Source of the DNA: Streptococcus infantis ATCC 700779
GTDB lineage: Bacteria; Bacillota; Bacilli; Lactobacillales; Streptococcaceae
Reading direction: 5' to 3'
Assembly (NCBI RefSeq): GCF_000187465.1
Contig: NZ_GL732439.1
Coordinates: 211,341-275,340, forward strand
DNA length: 64,000 nucleotides
The notes below the pieces were generated by a model. The model had not been told where the DNA came from, did no database searches, and worked only from the letters and a program-made list of their open reading frames with translations. The position numbers were made by a program, and so were the translations under genes. Shown here piece after piece: positions 19,114 to 29,108 of the stretch. Positions within the stretch are counted from its first letter, which is position 1. Every line of letters starts with the position of its first letter.

Positions 19114-19880
19114 TGAATATTGCAAAAATCGTCAGAGAAGCACGTGAACAAACCCGCTTAACTGCCTTGGACTTCGCAACAGGAATATTTGATGACTTTG
19201 TAGAGCTACATGGTGATCGCTCTTTCCGAGATGATGGTGCTGTTATTGGTGGTATCGGTTGGTTGGGAGACCAAGCAGTAACTGTTGTTGGAATTCAAAA
19301 AGGTAAAAGCTTACAGGATAATCTTAACCGTAACTTTGGACAACCTCATCCTGAAGGTTATCGAAAAGCCCTTCGCTTGATGAAGCAGGCTGAAAAATTT
19401 GGCCGTCCTGTTGTAACTTTTATCAACACGGCTGGTGCCTATCCTGGTGTCGGAGCAGAAGAGCGTGGGCAAGGTGAAGCTATTGCCCGTAACCTCATGG
19501 AGATGAGCGATCTTAAGGTGCCAATTATTGCCATTATTATCGGTGAAGGTGGCTCAGGAGGGGCTTTAGCTCTTGCAGTAGCTGACCGTGTTTGGATGTT
19601 AGAAAACTCGATCTATGCAGTTCTCAGTCCTGAAGGCTTTGCGTCTATTCTATGGAAGGATGGCAGTCGTGCTATGGAAGCTGCTGAGTTGATGAAAATT
19701 ACTTCATTCGAATTGCTAGATATGAAAATTGTTGATAAGGTTATCTCTGAGGTAGGTCTATCAAGTAAAGATCTGATCAAGCAAGTCAAAGAACAACTCC
19801 GAGCAGAACTTGATGAACTTGGTAAACTGCCACTAGAGCAGCTCATTGAGGAACGTTACCAACGCTTTAGAAAATATTAA
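19113..19880 (+). CDS. accA: Acetyl-CoA carboxylase carboxyltransferase alpha subunit
   Basis: 255 residues, partner of AccD. Core motifs [23 protein letters not shown] and [16 protein letters not shown] form the acetyl-CoA site. ATG 19113 overlaps the accD stop (TGATG); the in-frame TTG at 19107 is less likely. Streptococcal AccA lacks the longer N-terminal extension of E. coli AccA. Last gene of the fab/acc transcript, closed by a terminator. Confidence 0.96.
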   Translation: MNIAKIVREAREQTRLTALDFATGIFDDFVELHGDRSFRDDGAVIGGIGWLGDQAVTVVGIQKGKSLQDNLNRNFGQPHPEGYRKALRLMKQAEKFGRPVVTFINTAGAYPGVGAEERGQGEAIARNLMEMSDLKVPIIAIIIGEGGSGGALALAVADRVWMLENSIYAVLSPEGFASILWKDGSRAMEAAELMKITSFELLDMKIVDKVISEVGLSSKDLIKQVKEQLRAELDELGKLPLEQLIEERYQRFRKY

Positions 19881-19886
19881 AAAGTA

Positions 19887-19918
19887 AGCTAGGACTAAGA
19901 TATAGTTCTAGCTTTTTC
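19887..19918 (+). terminator. Terminator of the fab/acc cluster
   Basis: AAGCTAGGACT pairs with AGTTCTAGCTT (one G-T), followed by TTTT. Confidence 0.82.
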
Positions 19919-19949
19919 GATTCTATAAAATACATTTCAGTATGAAAAA

Positions 19950-19978
19950 TTGACTCTTGTAAAAATATCTGTTAATAT
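19950..19978 (+). promoter_or_regulatory. Promoter of the second CPBP protease gene
   Basis: TTGACT (19950-19955), 17-bp spacer, TAATAT (19973-19978). It leaves a leader of about 50 nt to ATG 20034. Confidence 0.55.
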
Positions 19979-20033
19979 AACAAGGGATGCGTGTGCTATA
20001 AAAATAAGTCAACAAACATTTTTGGGAGTGAGT

Positions 20034-20759
20034 ATGAAAAAACTAGGGCATTTGGGAATCTATACATTACTGGTATTCCTATCAATTTATCTACTAGATT
20101 TCAGTAGTCTTTATCTGGCTAAGATGTTTGTCTGGGGTATGGATGGCTATTCTATTATTGTAGCAGTAGAGCAACTAGCTCTTTTAGGGCTATTTATCTA
20201 TTGGCTTAAAAAGAAAAAAATGCTCTATATTTTTGAGAAAAGGGGCTCGAAAAAATCCAGATTCTTTTACCTTGTAGTTAGTCTAGTGGCTACTTATTTT
20301 GTCCGTCAGTTGTTAAGTGCTTTTTACTTACAGTTTAGTCGCTTCATTAATAACAACTATATCTTTGAAGACCTTCTTTCGGTCCTATCCTTCAGTGAGC
20401 AATCTACTATTTTAACGACTTGCTTCTCTTTTATCTCCGTTGTCATTTTGGGGCCTATATTGGAGGAGATTGTTCATAGGGGATATTTTATGAACACCTT
20501 CTTTCCCCAGTCCAAATACTACTTGGATGTCATCTTATCAGCTCTTATATTTGGGCTCAGTCATTTGGTATTGTCCCATCGCGACCCCATCAGTTTGATG
20601 GTTTATAGTTTTTCCGGTCTTTTCTTTGCTTTAGTTTACCGATGGACAAAGAATCTAAAAATCACCATCCTGTGCCATAGTTTTATTAACTTTCTCATTC
20701 ATGCAGATTTCATCTGGTTGTTGCTTTCTAATTTAATCTATAATCGTTTTTTTAGATAG
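20034..20759 (+). CDS. CPBP family intramembrane metalloprotease (second copy)
   Basis: 241 residues, about seven hydrophobic segments. CPBP motif 1 is EEIVHRGYFMN, motif 2 is FGLSHLVLSH and motif 3 is LCHSFINFLIH. ATG 20034 follows GGGAGTGA; the frame is open to 19950 but that part is hydrophilic and overlaps the promoter. Probably a membrane protease of the Abi type, perhaps in peptide-toxin immunity or protein maturation; neither is shown by the context. Flanked on both sides by terminators. Confidence 0.8.
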   Translation: MKKLGHLGIYTLLVFLSIYLLDFSSLYLAKMFVWGMDGYSIIVAVEQLALLGLFIYWLKKKKMLYIFEKRGSKKSRFFYLVVSLVATYFVRQLLSAFYLQFSRFINNNYIFEDLLSVLSFSEQSTILTTCFSFISVVILGPILEEIVHRGYFMNTFFPQSKYYLDVILSALIFGLSHLVLSHRDPISLMVYSFSGLFFALVYRWTKNLKITILCHSFINFLIHADFIWLLLSNLIYNRFFR

Positions 20760-20776
20760 CATTTGAGGAGACAAAT

Positions 20777-20812
20777 AAAAAGTGTTTGATATCTATCAAA
20801 CACTTTTTATAT
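20777..20812. terminator. Bidirectional terminator between CPBP gene and nusB
   Basis: AAAAAGTGTTTGAT pairs with ATCAAACACTTTTT, symmetrical with A- and T-runs on both sides, serving two convergent transcripts. Confidence 0.9.
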
Positions 20813-21235
20813 TTAATTTTCTTCAGTTACAAATTGACTGAGCAGTCCGTTAATGAAACGGGCTGATTTTTGATCTGAAAAGCTTTTTGCAAGTTCAATA
20901 GCTTCATTCACAGCTACAAGTTGAGGAGTATCAAAGGAAGTGATTTCGAAAACTCCTAAACGCAATAAATTCTTTTCAACTAAGGTTAAACGTTCAATCG
21001 TCCAACCAGACTTTAAATGCTGAGTGATTTGTTTGTCTAGTTCCTCTTTTTGAGCTTGAACACCAGATACAAGATCGATTAGGAAGCTAGGGAGTTTTAC
21101 CTCGTCGTCTTCTCGATCATGAGTATAAGCGAAGCGACAAGCAGTTTCAATATCAGAACCATATTCAAGACTCATCAGTGCTTGGAAAGCACATTTTCGT
21201 AGTTCGCGTCTAGATTCTAATAATGGACTAGTCAT
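20813..21235 (-). CDS. nusB: Transcription antitermination factor NusB
   Basis: 140 residues, all-helical NusB fold. With NusE (S10) it binds boxA in rRNA leaders and promotes antitermination. Typical segments are RRELRKCAFQALMSLEYG at the N-terminus and NEAIELAKSFSDQKSARFINGLL near the end. The frame extends to 21253, but ATG 21235 gives the usual MTSPLLESRR start. It overlaps the 3' end of the Asp23-family gene, implying coupling in the efp-asp23-nusB operon. Confidence 0.95.
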   Translation of the reverse strand: MTSPLLESRRELRKCAFQALMSLEYGSDIETACRFAYTHDREDDEVKLPSFLIDLVSGVQAQKEELDKQITQHLKSGWTIERLTLVEKNLLRLGVFEITSFDTPQLVAVNEAIELAKSFSDQKSARFINGLLSQFVTEEN

Positions 21236-21617
21236 TGAGGAAGTCCTCATCAAACAAATCTTTTAATGCTGGTTTTGGTGTTTTATCTGGTGCAATACCA
21301 GCAACGTGAATATTCACAGCATTGAGTTCTACATCAGCCATATTACGAACGGCATCTTTTACAGCTTTTTGAATAGCCATTGCAACCTTAGGAACCTTGA
21401 CACCATACTCAAGATAGAGATAGATATCAGCTATTAGTTCTTCTTCAGATTCTTTTAGATAGACGCCACGACCGAGTGAAAGTTTTGAAAGGGTGTCAGA
21501 TACTGATTTGTTTGAAAAAGAGTGGACACCATCAACTTTAGCTGTAGCGATTGCAATGATTTTTTCAAGTACACGTGGGGCGATAACGATTTCGCCTAAT
21601 TGTTCTTCAATTCCCAT
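21228..21617 (-). CDS. Asp23/Gls24 family protein (YqhY-like)
   Basis: 129 residues, DUF322/Asp23 domain across most of the length (EIVIAPRVLEKIIAIATAKVDGV; YLEYGVKVPKVAMAIQKAV). In Bacillus the efp-neighbouring member YqhY is tied to lipid synthesis homeostasis (acetyl-CoA carboxylase mutants suppress its loss), which is interesting because the acc genes are 2 kb away here. The name Asp23 comes from alkaline shock. Between efp and nusB, as in most Firmicutes. Confidence 0.88.
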   Translation of the reverse strand: MGIEEQLGEIVIAPRVLEKIIAIATAKVDGVHSFSNKSVSDTLSKLSLGRGVYLKESEEELIADIYLYLEYGVKVPKVAMAIQKAVKDAVRNMADVELNAVNIHVAGIAPDKTPKPALKDLFDEDFLND

Positions 21618-21638
21618 AGAATGACCTCTTTCTAGAGA

Positions 21639-22199
21639 TTAGGCACGAGAAACGTAAGTTCCTTCTGCAGTGTTGATAACGAGTTTTTGTCCTGCTTCGA
21701 TGAAGTCTGGAACGTTCACGACAAGTCCAGTTTCCATTGTAGCTGGTTTACCAGAACCGGTAACAGTTGCACCTTTAATAGATGGTTGAGTTTCAGCAAC
21801 TGTCAATTCAACAGTTGTAGGTACTGTTACACCGATTACTTCAGTTCCGTAAAATTGAATTTTAACTTCAGAATTTTCAAGGATGTAAAGCAATTCATTT
21901 TCAACATTTACAACTGGAATTTCGTATTGGTCGTAAGTTTCAGTGTTCATAAAATAAGCTGTATCGTCCATTTTGTACAAGTATTGTGCTGGCACAGTTT
22001 CGATAATCGCTTGTTCAAATTTTTCCTCTGGACGGTAGCTAGTTTCAAATGTTGAACCAGTACGGACATCACGCAATTTCATACGCATGATAGTGTTTCC
22101 TTTACCTGGTTTGTGGTGGCTAGCTTCCAAAACGCGGATCAATTTTCCGTCAGCTGTTTCAAAGGTCATACCAGCCTTTAATTTACTTGCTTCGATCAT
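21639..22199 (-). CDS. efp: Elongation factor P
   Basis: 186 residues, three beta-barrel domains. Enters the ribosomal E site and relieves stalling at consecutive prolines. N-terminal KOW-like domain with the loop [13 protein letters not shown], whose tip Lys is the position modified in other species. C-terminal OB domain ends [14 protein letters not shown]. First gene of a leftward operon with the Asp23-family gene and nusB. Confidence 0.97.
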   Translation of the reverse strand: MIEASKLKAGMTFETADGKLIRVLEASHHKPGKGNTIMRMKLRDVRTGSTFETSYRPEEKFEQAIIETVPAQYLYKMDDTAYFMNTETYDQYEIPVVNVENELLYILENSEVKIQFYGTEVIGVTVPTTVELTVAETQPSIKGATVTGSGKPATMETGLVVNVPDFIEAGQKLVINTAEGTYVSRA

Positions 22200-22233
22200 G
22201 TTTTTACCTCTTTAATAAAATAATTTACTCTTT

Positions 22234-22262
22234 ATTGTATCATAAGTCGCAAGATTTCTCAA
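22234..22262 (-). promoter_or_regulatory. efp operon promoter
   Basis: Minus strand: TTGAGA (22262-22257), 17-bp spacer, TACAAT (22239-22234). Confidence 0.7.
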
Positions 22263-22279
22263 ATATCAGGGAAGTGAAA

Positions 22280-23485
22280 TTAGTTGACAGGAACGATGTT
22301 TCCTTCTTCGTCTTTGGTTACCAATACGTACTTGCCATCGACTTCGATGTAGAAGTTTTTATTAGTTGGTTGTTCAGGAGTAGCAACTTGCTCAGGACTT
22401 GAAGTTTGTACCGGATTAACAACTTGGTTTGGATCAGCAGGTTGTACCGGGGGAACAGTTTGATTTGGGCTAACAGGTTGAGCTTGTTGGTTTAATTGAC
22501 CACCAAGTGTTTGCCCTAGGTTCATTCCCATAATCATGTTCATACCATTGCCATTACCTTCGTTATTAGCTGCAGCAATAAGAGCTTCGTTACGAGCACG
22601 ACGTTCTTCAATCTCGATGGTATTGTATTTCATAGCAACGAGTTCGCTGTCAAGTTTACGTACAATCTCCATGCTTTCTTGGTCGTAGCTCAAATCCTCA
22701 AGAAGGATATTGGTTGCTTCAATACCGTAAAGTCCTGTCCATACCTTGTTGACTTCTTGTTTAGCAAGTTCATTGAAAGTATCTTGGTTGGCATTGAGGC
22801 TATAGATATCAACTCTGTTTTCATTGGTATACTTAGCGATAGCAATTGCGATTTTAGGAGAGATATTTTGTCGAAGTGTTCCTTGAGCAATATCTTGGAG
22901 TGTAAATGGTTTATGATCTTCAATTTGTTGACTGATCGAGCTGACATAGAAAAGTACAGGATCAGCAACTTTGATATCAAACAAACCGTAAAAACGGATA
23001 TTGAGCATTTGTTGGTAACGTTCACTGAAATACTCTACAGCATTTTGGGTACCAAATTTATTCCCTGCGATTGGTTGCATACGGATAAAGATGATTTCTT
23101 GTCGAGTAATAACTTGTCCACCAAAAGAGAAGCGGTTTTTGAAGTTTTCCCAAGTACCCTTGATTCCACCTTTTTCAAGGAGCCAAGCGTTATCACCTGC
23201 ACGCCATTCATGGCTTCCAGCTTCAAGTACATCCCCTAGGAAGGTACCATTATTGACAAGAACAGCAACATATCCTTGAGGAACAATGACAACAGAACCG
23301 TCTGTTAATAGTCCTGTATTTTGATTGCTTTGTCTTGAACCACCGTCAGGATCTTTTGTAAGAAGTTGGCCCTTGATGGCCATAACATCTGCAGAGACTT
23401 GGTCTGGAAGTACAACGGCTTCCTTGAATTTGCTATCATTAAAACTATTTAGCCCAGCTGAAAGGGCAGCGCGAATAAATCCCAT
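22280..23485 (-). CDS. SPFH/band-7 domain protein (YdjI-like)
   Basis: 401 residues. A YdjI-type SPFH protein with no N-terminal transmembrane helix. The early motif VIVPQGYVAVLVNNGTFLGDVLEAGSHEW is typical of the group that in Bacillus recruits PspA under envelope stress. SPFH domain about residues 55-290, helical region to 330, then a Pro/Gln/Asn/Val linker with VNPVQ/PEQ-type repeats (about 340-375) and a short C-terminal segment FYIEVDGKYVLV. Co-directional with and 9 bp after the Tim44-like gene, so probably one operon. No pspA homologue in the window. Confidence 0.75.
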   Translation of the reverse strand: MGFIRAALSAGLNSFNDSKFKEAVVLPDQVSADVMAIKGQLLTKDPDGGSRQSNQNTGLLTDGSVVIVPQGYVAVLVNNGTFLGDVLEAGSHEWRAGDNAWLLEKGGIKGTWENFKNRFSFGGQVITRQEIIFIRMQPIAGNKFGTQNAVEYFSERYQQMLNIRFYGLFDIKVADPVLFYVSSISQQIEDHKPFTLQDIAQGTLRQNISPKIAIAIAKYTNENRVDIYSLNANQDTFNELAKQEVNKVWTGLYGIEATNILLEDLSYDQESMEIVRKLDSELVAMKYNTIEIEERRARNEALIAAANNEGNGNGMNMIMGMNLGQTLGGQLNQQAQPVSPNQTVPPVQPADPNQVVNPVQTSSPEQVATPEQPTNKNFYIEVDGKYVLVTKDEEGNIVPVN

Positions 23486-23494
23486 AATTTCCTC

Positions 23495-24481
23495 CTAATT
23501 ATAAAGTTCGTCTTCATCCACAACTTCATAGGTGTCAAGAACCCATTGATTTGGACTACGTGTGAGCTCAGCGCCGCAGTATTCACATTGGCTAATAGCT
23601 GAGATTTTCAGTGGAGCACCACAGTTTGGACAGTGGTCGCTAACAGCTTCATCTTGAACATTGTTTTCAGTTTGGCTACCATGTTTGCGGATGAAGTTCA
23701 TTTGATAAACTGTAAATAGATCTTGTTGAGGGTCTCCCTCAATAACCTTACGAGTCTTGTCGTCGATGACATAGTCTCTCAAGGTAGATGATAAGATGAC
23801 GACTAAAGTATCATTTCCATCTGGATTACTATTGAAATCTTTGATTCGGACATTTTCAACGTAAACGCGTTCCAAAACATTCGTTGTTTGAGATTGGATA
23901 TAGTCTTCCAGTTGAGCACTGTGTTGAGTATAGAGACTAACACTTTCAAGAGAACGCACCAAGTTCCAATCCTTTTTAGTCCAAGCAGCCTGCAACTGGA
24001 TATAAACTTCTTTAGCCCATGAAGTGAAAGCAGAGGCATCAAAGTTTGGATCATAGTATCTAAGTCGATCAATGGCTTGTATATTATTTTCAACTCGACG
24101 ATGGCTAGTTGGTTGTGGTTGGTAGCTAGTAGAACTTCCATAAGATTTACCAGATGATGAATTCTGGTCATTCAGATATTTGATAAGCATGAAGAGTATG
24201 AAACCTCCGACACCAAACATAATCAGAATGTTCATGCCAGTGCTTAAAGAATCTCCCAAATTCGAGTAACTACCACCAGAACGATAGCTGCTTCTAGAAG
24301 AAGAACTACCACTTGAACGGCTTCGGCTAGAGCTACTACTTCGAGAACTGCTACTGCTTCGTGAGCTACTGCGACTAGAGCTACCACTTCGAGAATGTCC
24401 AACACCTGCATCGATGGATTGTAGGGGTGTCACAAATAGAAGAAGCAAGCAAGTAGTGATAAGAGTATATAACTTTTTCAT
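23495..24481 (-). CDS. Tim44-like domain protein with signal peptide and zinc ribbon
   Basis: 328 residues. Signal-like N-terminus (MKKLYTLITTCLLLLFV), an extreme Ser/Arg low-complexity stretch (about 29-70), a transmembrane helix (about 82-103), a Tim44-like (NTF2-fold) domain (about 125-270) and a C-terminal four-Cys zinc ribbon (CPNCG...CEYCG, Cys about 284, 287, 299, 302). The fold and neighbourhood resemble the Bacillus ydjG-H-I set, in which such proteins hold YdjI at the membrane. Precedes the SPFH gene in one probable operon. Confidence 0.68.
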   Translation of the reverse strand: MKKLYTLITTCLLLLFVTPLQSIDAGVGHSRSGSSSRSSSRSSSSSRSSSSSRSRSSGSSSSRSSYRSGGSYSNLGDSLSTGMNILIMFGVGGFILFMLIKYLNDQNSSSGKSYGSSTSYQPQPTSHRRVENNIQAIDRLRYYDPNFDASAFTSWAKEVYIQLQAAWTKKDWNLVRSLESVSLYTQHSAQLEDYIQSQTTNVLERVYVENVRIKDFNSNPDGNDTLVVILSSTLRDYVIDDKTRKVIEGDPQQDLFTVYQMNFIRKHGSQTENNVQDEAVSDHCPNCGAPLKISAISQCEYCGAELTRSPNQWVLDTYEVVDEDELYN

Positions 24482-24530
24482 ATGTCTCCTAACTATGTGA
24501 GTACAAAAATAGTTTTTGCTAAATTTATGT

Positions 24531-24923
24531 CTATAAAGAGTTTTGGAGTTTTATAGTTTTATTTTCAATAAACCACCCTATAATCCAACCAAATACGAGT
24601 ATATAATTCTCGATAGCACCAATCGCATTAACAGGAGAATGAAATTCAATAAAATTTAACAAATGATTTGTTCCTATTCCTATACCACCAATAATGAGGG
24701 CAAGAAGGGCAATTCTCAGGTAAAACCAATCGTACTTAATATTAACGGCAAGAATAATAATTAAGACAGCTAGATTCCAAATTCCAATTTCTCTTTGCCA
24801 TCCTGCAGAAACACCGTAACCAGAATGCTCTCCCATATATGATGGGAGAAAGATTTGTAGAATAGAAGCACCCAACATGGCGACGATAACTAAAATAAAT
24901 AGTACTCGTAAAAATTTGTTCAT
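24531..24923 (-). CDS. Small integral membrane protein, four predicted helices
   Basis: 130 residues: hydrophobic segments at about 5-27, 48-64, 68-90 and 103-122, with a conserved-looking HSGYG...WQREIG loop. No signal for export and no known motif. Strong AAGGAG ribosome-binding site. It lies between gatB and the Tim44-like gene, all leftward. Unknown function; the four-helix layout resembles the DoxX/DUF4870-sized class but I cannot assign it. Confidence 0.5.
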   Translation of the reverse strand: MNKFLRVLFILVIVAMLGASILQIFLPSYMGEHSGYGVSAGWQREIGIWNLAVLIIILAVNIKYDWFYLRIALLALIIGGIGIGTNHLLNFIEFHSPVNAIGAIENYILVFGWIIGWFIENKTIKLQNSL

Positions 24924-24973
24924 TTATTCTCCTTTCTATTTTTTAGTAGAAAAGTCTATTAGCGAAAGTATAT

Positions 24974-26419
24974 TTACTCGTTCTCTTTCAACTTAGCCAA
25001 TTCTTGGGCAAGTAGTTTGAGGGCTACTTGTGGGTTGGCTTGTCCTTTAGTCGCTTTCATGAGGAATCCTGTGAAGGCCTTGTCGGCGTTACGTTTTCCT
25101 GACTTGAAGTCAGCAACAGCTGCTTCGTTATCGGCAAAGACTTGGTGGATAATTGGAATCAAGATATCTGGATCTGAGATTTGAACCAAACCAGCTTTTT
25201 CCACGTATTCACGAGCGCCTCCACCATTTTTAGCTAGGTGAACAAAGACTTTTTTTGCAATCTTAGATGAGATAGTGCCGTCTTCGATGATGGCAATCAT
25301 TTCAACCAAGTTTTCTGGTGTCAATTCGATTTGTTCCAGTGTCTTGCCTTCAGCGTTCAAGAATTGAGCGACTTCACCTTGGAGCCAGTTAGAGACTTGC
25401 TTAGCATCACCACCAAGTGAAACTGCTTTCTCAAAGAAGTCAGAAGTGACTTTGTTGGCAGTCAACTGGCTAGCATCGTAGTCTGATAATCCGAGTTGAG
25501 AGACATAGCGTGCACGGCGCTCTTTTGGAAACTCTGGCAACTCAGTGCGCATTTCATCAATCCACTCTTCTGAGATTTCAAAGAGTGGTAGATCTGGCTC
25601 TGGGAAGTAGCGGTAGTCTGCAGCCCCTTCCTTAACACGCATGAGGATAGTTGCCTTGTTGGCTTCATCATAACGGCGTGTTTCTTGGCGGATTTGACCA
25701 CCTGAGCGAAGGATTTCAGCTTGACGTTGGACTTCATATTCAAGACCCTTGCGAACGTTTGAGAAGGAATTGAGGTTTTTTAACTCAGTCTTGGTACCGA
25801 ATTTCTCTTGACCATAAGGACGAAGCGAGATGTTGGCATCCACACGCATAGAACCTTCTTCCATTTTAACGTCAGAAATGCCAGCGTATTGGATAACCTC
25901 TTTGAGGGCTGTTAGATAAGCATAAGCTTCTTCTGGTGAACGCATGTCTGCTTCAGATACAATCTCAATCAAAGGCACCCCTTGACGGTTGAGGTCAACA
26001 TAAGAGTAACCATCTGTACCATGCGTGTTTTTACCGGCGTCTTCTTCCAAGTGAGCACGTTCAATACCGATTTTCTTAGTTGTACCGTCTTCTAGCTCCA
26101 CTTCAATCCATCCATTGTAACCGATTGGTTCATCAAACTGAGAAATTTGGTAGGCTTTAGGATTATCTGGATAGAAGTAGTTCTTACGGTCAAAGTGCAT
26201 CTTCTTGTGGATGTCCATGTTGAGGGCAAGAGCTGCCTTGATACCAGCATCGACAACACCTTTATTGAGAACTGGTAGTACGCCTGGGAAAGACCAGTCA
26301 ATCACGTTAGTGTTGGCATTTTGGTCATTCCCAAAGTGGGCAGAAGTAGGTGAGAAGATTTTTGAATTGGTGTTGAGCTCTACGTGGACTTCAAGTCCAA
26401 TGACTGTTTCAAAGTTCAT
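24974..26419 (-). CDS. gatB: Asp-tRNA(Asn)/Glu-tRNA(Gln) amidotransferase subunit B
   Basis: 481 residues. The kinase/tRNA-binding subunit of GatCAB, which converts misacylated Glu-tRNA-Gln to Gln-tRNA-Gln. N-terminal [14 protein letters not shown], cradle domain with [13 protein letters not shown], and the C-terminal helical and YqeY-like tail domain (about 330-481). Starts inside the gatA stop codon (TAATG). Confidence 0.97.
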   Translation of the reverse strand: MNFETVIGLEVHVELNTNSKIFSPTSAHFGNDQNANTNVIDWSFPGVLPVLNKGVVDAGIKAALALNMDIHKKMHFDRKNYFYPDNPKAYQISQFDEPIGYNGWIEVELEDGTTKKIGIERAHLEEDAGKNTHGTDGYSYVDLNRQGVPLIEIVSEADMRSPEEAYAYLTALKEVIQYAGISDVKMEEGSMRVDANISLRPYGQEKFGTKTELKNLNSFSNVRKGLEYEVQRQAEILRSGGQIRQETRRYDEANKATILMRVKEGAADYRYFPEPDLPLFEISEEWIDEMRTELPEFPKERRARYVSQLGLSDYDASQLTANKVTSDFFEKAVSLGGDAKQVSNWLQGEVAQFLNAEGKTLEQIELTPENLVEMIAIIEDGTISSKIAKKVFVHLAKNGGGAREYVEKAGLVQISDPDILIPIIHQVFADNEAAVADFKSGKRNADKAFTGFLMKATKGQANPQVALKLLAQELAKLKENE

Positions 26420-27885
26420 TAGTTATCACCTCCAAAAATCACGGGTTGTTGTTTGTGGTAGTCTGTTGTTGCTTCAAAAGCAGCAGCAACTTGGTAGATA
26501 GTTTCTTCTGAATACTTAGGACCAATCAATTGGAGTCCTACTGGTAGACCTTGAACAAATCCAGCAGGAATAGAAATACCTGGGAGACCAGCTAAGTTGA
26601 CAGGAATTGTCAAGAGGTCAGCTAAGTACATAGCAACTGGATCGTGGTTGAGTGAATCCAAGTCGTAGGCAACGCTAGGAGCAGTTGGTCCCAAAATCAA
26701 GTCGTAATCCGCAAAGACGTTTTCGAAATCTTGGATGATAAGGGTGCGAACTTGTCCAGCCTTCTTGTAGTAGGCATCATAGTAACCTGATGAAAGGCTG
26801 AAAGTACCTAGCATGATACGACGTTTAACTTCTTCACCGAAACCTTGGCTGCGGCTGTTTACATAGATTTCATCAAGATTAGTTGCATCTTCTGCACGGT
26901 AGCCATAACGGATACCATCAAAGCGTTGCAAGTTTGATGAAGCTTCTGATGAAGCGATGATGTAGTAAACCGCTACACCGTATTTAGAGTGGGGAAGGCT
27001 AACTTCTTCGACGATAGCACCAAGTTTTTCAAAGTGCTTAGCAGCATTCAGAATGACTTCCTTAACTTCTGGGTCAATCCCTTCGCCAAGATACTCTTTA
27101 GGCAAAGCAATTTTCATTCCCTTGATGTCTTGACCGATTTTTGAAGTAAAGTCAGCAATGCGAATAGGGGCAGAAGTAGAGTCTTTGACATCTTCGCAGG
27201 CAATCGCATTGAGCAAGAGAGCATTTTCCTTAACAGTTGGTGCAAAAGGTCCAATTTGGTCTAATGAGCTACCAAAAGCAATGAGACCGAAACGTGAAAC
27301 TGTTCCATAGGTTGGTTTGAGACCAACAATCCCGTTAAAGGCAGCAGGTTGGCGGATAGAACCACCAGTATCAGAACCAAGTGATAAACGGACTTGCCCT
27401 GAAGCTACAGCTGCAGCTGAACCACTTGATGATCCACCAGGAACCTTGCTGTGGTCCCAAGCATTTTTGGTTGCACCGTAGTAAGAAGTCTCACCTGATC
27501 CACCCATGGCAAATTCGTCCATGTTGGTTTTCCCAACAACGATCATGCCCTTAGATTTTGCATTGGCAACAGCTGTGGCATCAAAAATAGGTTCGTAGTT
27601 ATAGAGCATTTTTGAAGCTGCTGTTGTTAAGAGACCATCTGTAGAAATGTTGTCCTTAACAGCTAGGGGAATCCCAGAAAGAACATTGTCAGCGTCAATT
27701 CCAGTTTCGTCAATAGCTTTAGCTTGAGCAAGAGCTTGGTCTTCAGCGATTGTAACAAAAGAATTGAGTGCTGTCTCACGAGATTTGATATCTTCAAGAG
27801 TTGCTTGTGTTAGTTCTGTTGCAGAAATTTCCTTAGAGACAAGGAGATTGTGCAACTCTTCAATCGTTTTATTGTTAAAAGTCAT
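26419..27885 (-). CDS. gatA: Asp-tRNA(Asn)/Glu-tRNA(Gln) amidotransferase subunit A
   Basis: 488 residues, amidase-signature enzyme that releases ammonia from glutamine. Catalytic Ser-cisSer-Lys triad: Lys in AVKDNIS (about 79), Ser in [11 protein letters not shown] (about 154) and Ser in [11 protein letters not shown] (about 178). Overlaps gatC and gatB by single bases, giving a tightly coupled gatC-gatA-gatB operon. Confidence 0.97.
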   Translation of the reverse strand: MTFNNKTIEELHNLLVSKEISATELTQATLEDIKSRETALNSFVTIAEDQALAQAKAIDETGIDADNVLSGIPLAVKDNISTDGLLTTAASKMLYNYEPIFDATAVANAKSKGMIVVGKTNMDEFAMGGSGETSYYGATKNAWDHSKVPGGSSSGSAAAVASGQVRLSLGSDTGGSIRQPAAFNGIVGLKPTYGTVSRFGLIAFGSSLDQIGPFAPTVKENALLLNAIACEDVKDSTSAPIRIADFTSKIGQDIKGMKIALPKEYLGEGIDPEVKEVILNAAKHFEKLGAIVEEVSLPHSKYGVAVYYIIASSEASSNLQRFDGIRYGYRAEDATNLDEIYVNSRSQGFGEEVKRRIMLGTFSLSSGYYDAYYKKAGQVRTLIIQDFENVFADYDLILGPTAPSVAYDLDSLNHDPVAMYLADLLTIPVNLAGLPGISIPAGFVQGLPVGLQLIGPKYSEETIYQVAAAFEATTDYHKQQPVIFGGDN

Positions 27886-28187
27886 TAGGCGTCTCCTCCA
27901 TCATCTAGGATAGCTGGCACCTTGATATAGTAGTTATCTTTTTCAGGTACATTTTTAAATAAGCGATCACGATCTGTTCCTTCTTCGGCCACATCAGGTC
28001 GGAGAACAGTTTTACGGTCAGCCATCGTTGTAGTAGGTGCGACACCAGTAGTGTCGACTTCACTGAGCAATTCGACCATATCAACAATTTTTGAGAGTGT
28101 TGTCGCAAACTCTGCAGTTTCTTCTTCTGAGAATTTTAATTTTGAAAGATTGGCAACGTGAGTTACCTCTTCTTGCGTAATTTTCAT
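27885..28187 (-). CDS. gatC: Asp-tRNA(Asn)/Glu-tRNA(Gln) amidotransferase subunit C
   Basis: 100 residues. A small scaffold that wraps around GatA and stabilises the complex. N-terminal helices [21 protein letters not shown] and C-terminal LRPDVAEEG segment are typical. First gene of the operon, RBS AAAGGAT. Confidence 0.96.
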   Translation of the reverse strand: MKITQEEVTHVANLSKLKFSEEETAEFATTLSKIVDMVELLSEVDTTGVAPTTTMADRKTVLRPDVAEEGTDRDRLFKNVPEKDNYYIKVPAILDDGGDA

Positions 28188-28282
28188 CGGATATCCTTTC
28201 GTGAAATGATGATTCTTTATCTGTTCTATTTTACCATATTTTCCTATAAATAAGGCAAGCCAAGCTAAAAAGAAACAGAAAT

Positions 28283-28311
28283 TGAAAAATACTTTTTATT
28301 TCGATATAATG
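28283..28311 (+). promoter_or_regulatory. Promoter of the YwaF-like gene pair
   Basis: TTGAAA (28283-28288), 17-bp spacer, TATAAT (28306-28311), then a leader of about 80 nt without a strong hairpin. The CGATATAATGG context is also present in the prfC promoter. Confidence 0.78.
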
Positions 28312-28399
28312 GTTGAAATTAGAAGAAAGAATAACAGTCGTTTTTAGTTGGTAAAAAGGATGTAGCATTGACTCAACTAGAACACGTTAAGGATGACAT

Positions 28400-29074
28400 A
28401 TGACGCTTTGGGAGTTGCTTTTTACCAGTAAAAAGACAGTTCCTCCTCATTTGGGAGCCTGGTACTTTTTATTACCTACTTCTTTGGTAATCATAGCTGT
28501 TTTATCGATTCGTTTCGCATCATCTAAAGGTTACAGAAACTTTTGGTATTGGGGACAATTGATTCAGTTGCTCATTATCAACGCTTGGTATATTGCTGCA
28601 CGTCTGCCCCTATCTGAGGCTCTCCCTTTTTACCATAGTCGCATGGCTATGTGGATGATTCTTTTTGCCCCTAATAAGACCTTTTTCAAGCAATATTTTG
28701 CCTTAGTGGGAGTTTTTGGTTCTATCATGGCTTTGGTTTATCCAGTCTTTTATCCTTTTCCTTTCCCTCATGTTTCGTCTGTGAACAATGTTTTCGGACA
28801 CTGGGCCCTCTTGGCTAACTGCTTGATTTATCTTGTTAGATATTATAAAGTTGAAAAAGGGGATACTTGGAAAATATGCCAGATGACTTTTGGGGTTAAT
28901 GCCATTATCTTTCTTGCCAACCTCTTGACAGGAGGAAATTATGGCTTTATGAGCAAGCCACCTGTGATTGGAGATCATGGTAGTTTGCTTAACTATTTGA
29001 TAGTGACCAGTTTGATGACAGGTATTCTCATCCTTATCAATCAACTCGTTAAATATAAACATAAGAATAGTTAA
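28400..29074 (+). CDS. YwaF/TIGR02206-type integral membrane protein, copy 1
   Basis: 224 residues, about seven transmembrane helices. TIGR02206 (YwaF) proteins are uncharacterised; their conserved motifs are visible here: LPFYHSRMAM (about 80-89), YPVFYPFPFPH, GHWALLANC and LTGGNYGFM. The His and aromatic residues in these motifs suggest a binding pocket in the membrane. Followed after 34 bp by a clear paralogue in the same orientation. Function unknown. Confidence 0.72.
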   Translation: MTLWELLFTSKKTVPPHLGAWYFLLPTSLVIIAVLSIRFASSKGYRNFWYWGQLIQLLIINAWYIAARLPLSEALPFYHSRMAMWMILFAPNKTFFKQYFALVGVFGSIMALVYPVFYPFPFPHVSSVNNVFGHWALLANCLIYLVRYYKVEKGDTWKICQMTFGVNAIIFLANLLTGGNYGFMSKPPVIGDHGSLLNYLIVTSLMTGILILINQLVKYKHKNS

Positions 29075-29108
29075 TATACAACTGAATTCGTTACCTTAAG
29101 GAGACTTT

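Noticed and set aside
22679..23239. 186-codon plus-strand frame opposite the YdjI-like gene
   Set aside because: Antisense shadow; the minus-strand gene has RBS, domain homology and a coherent operon.
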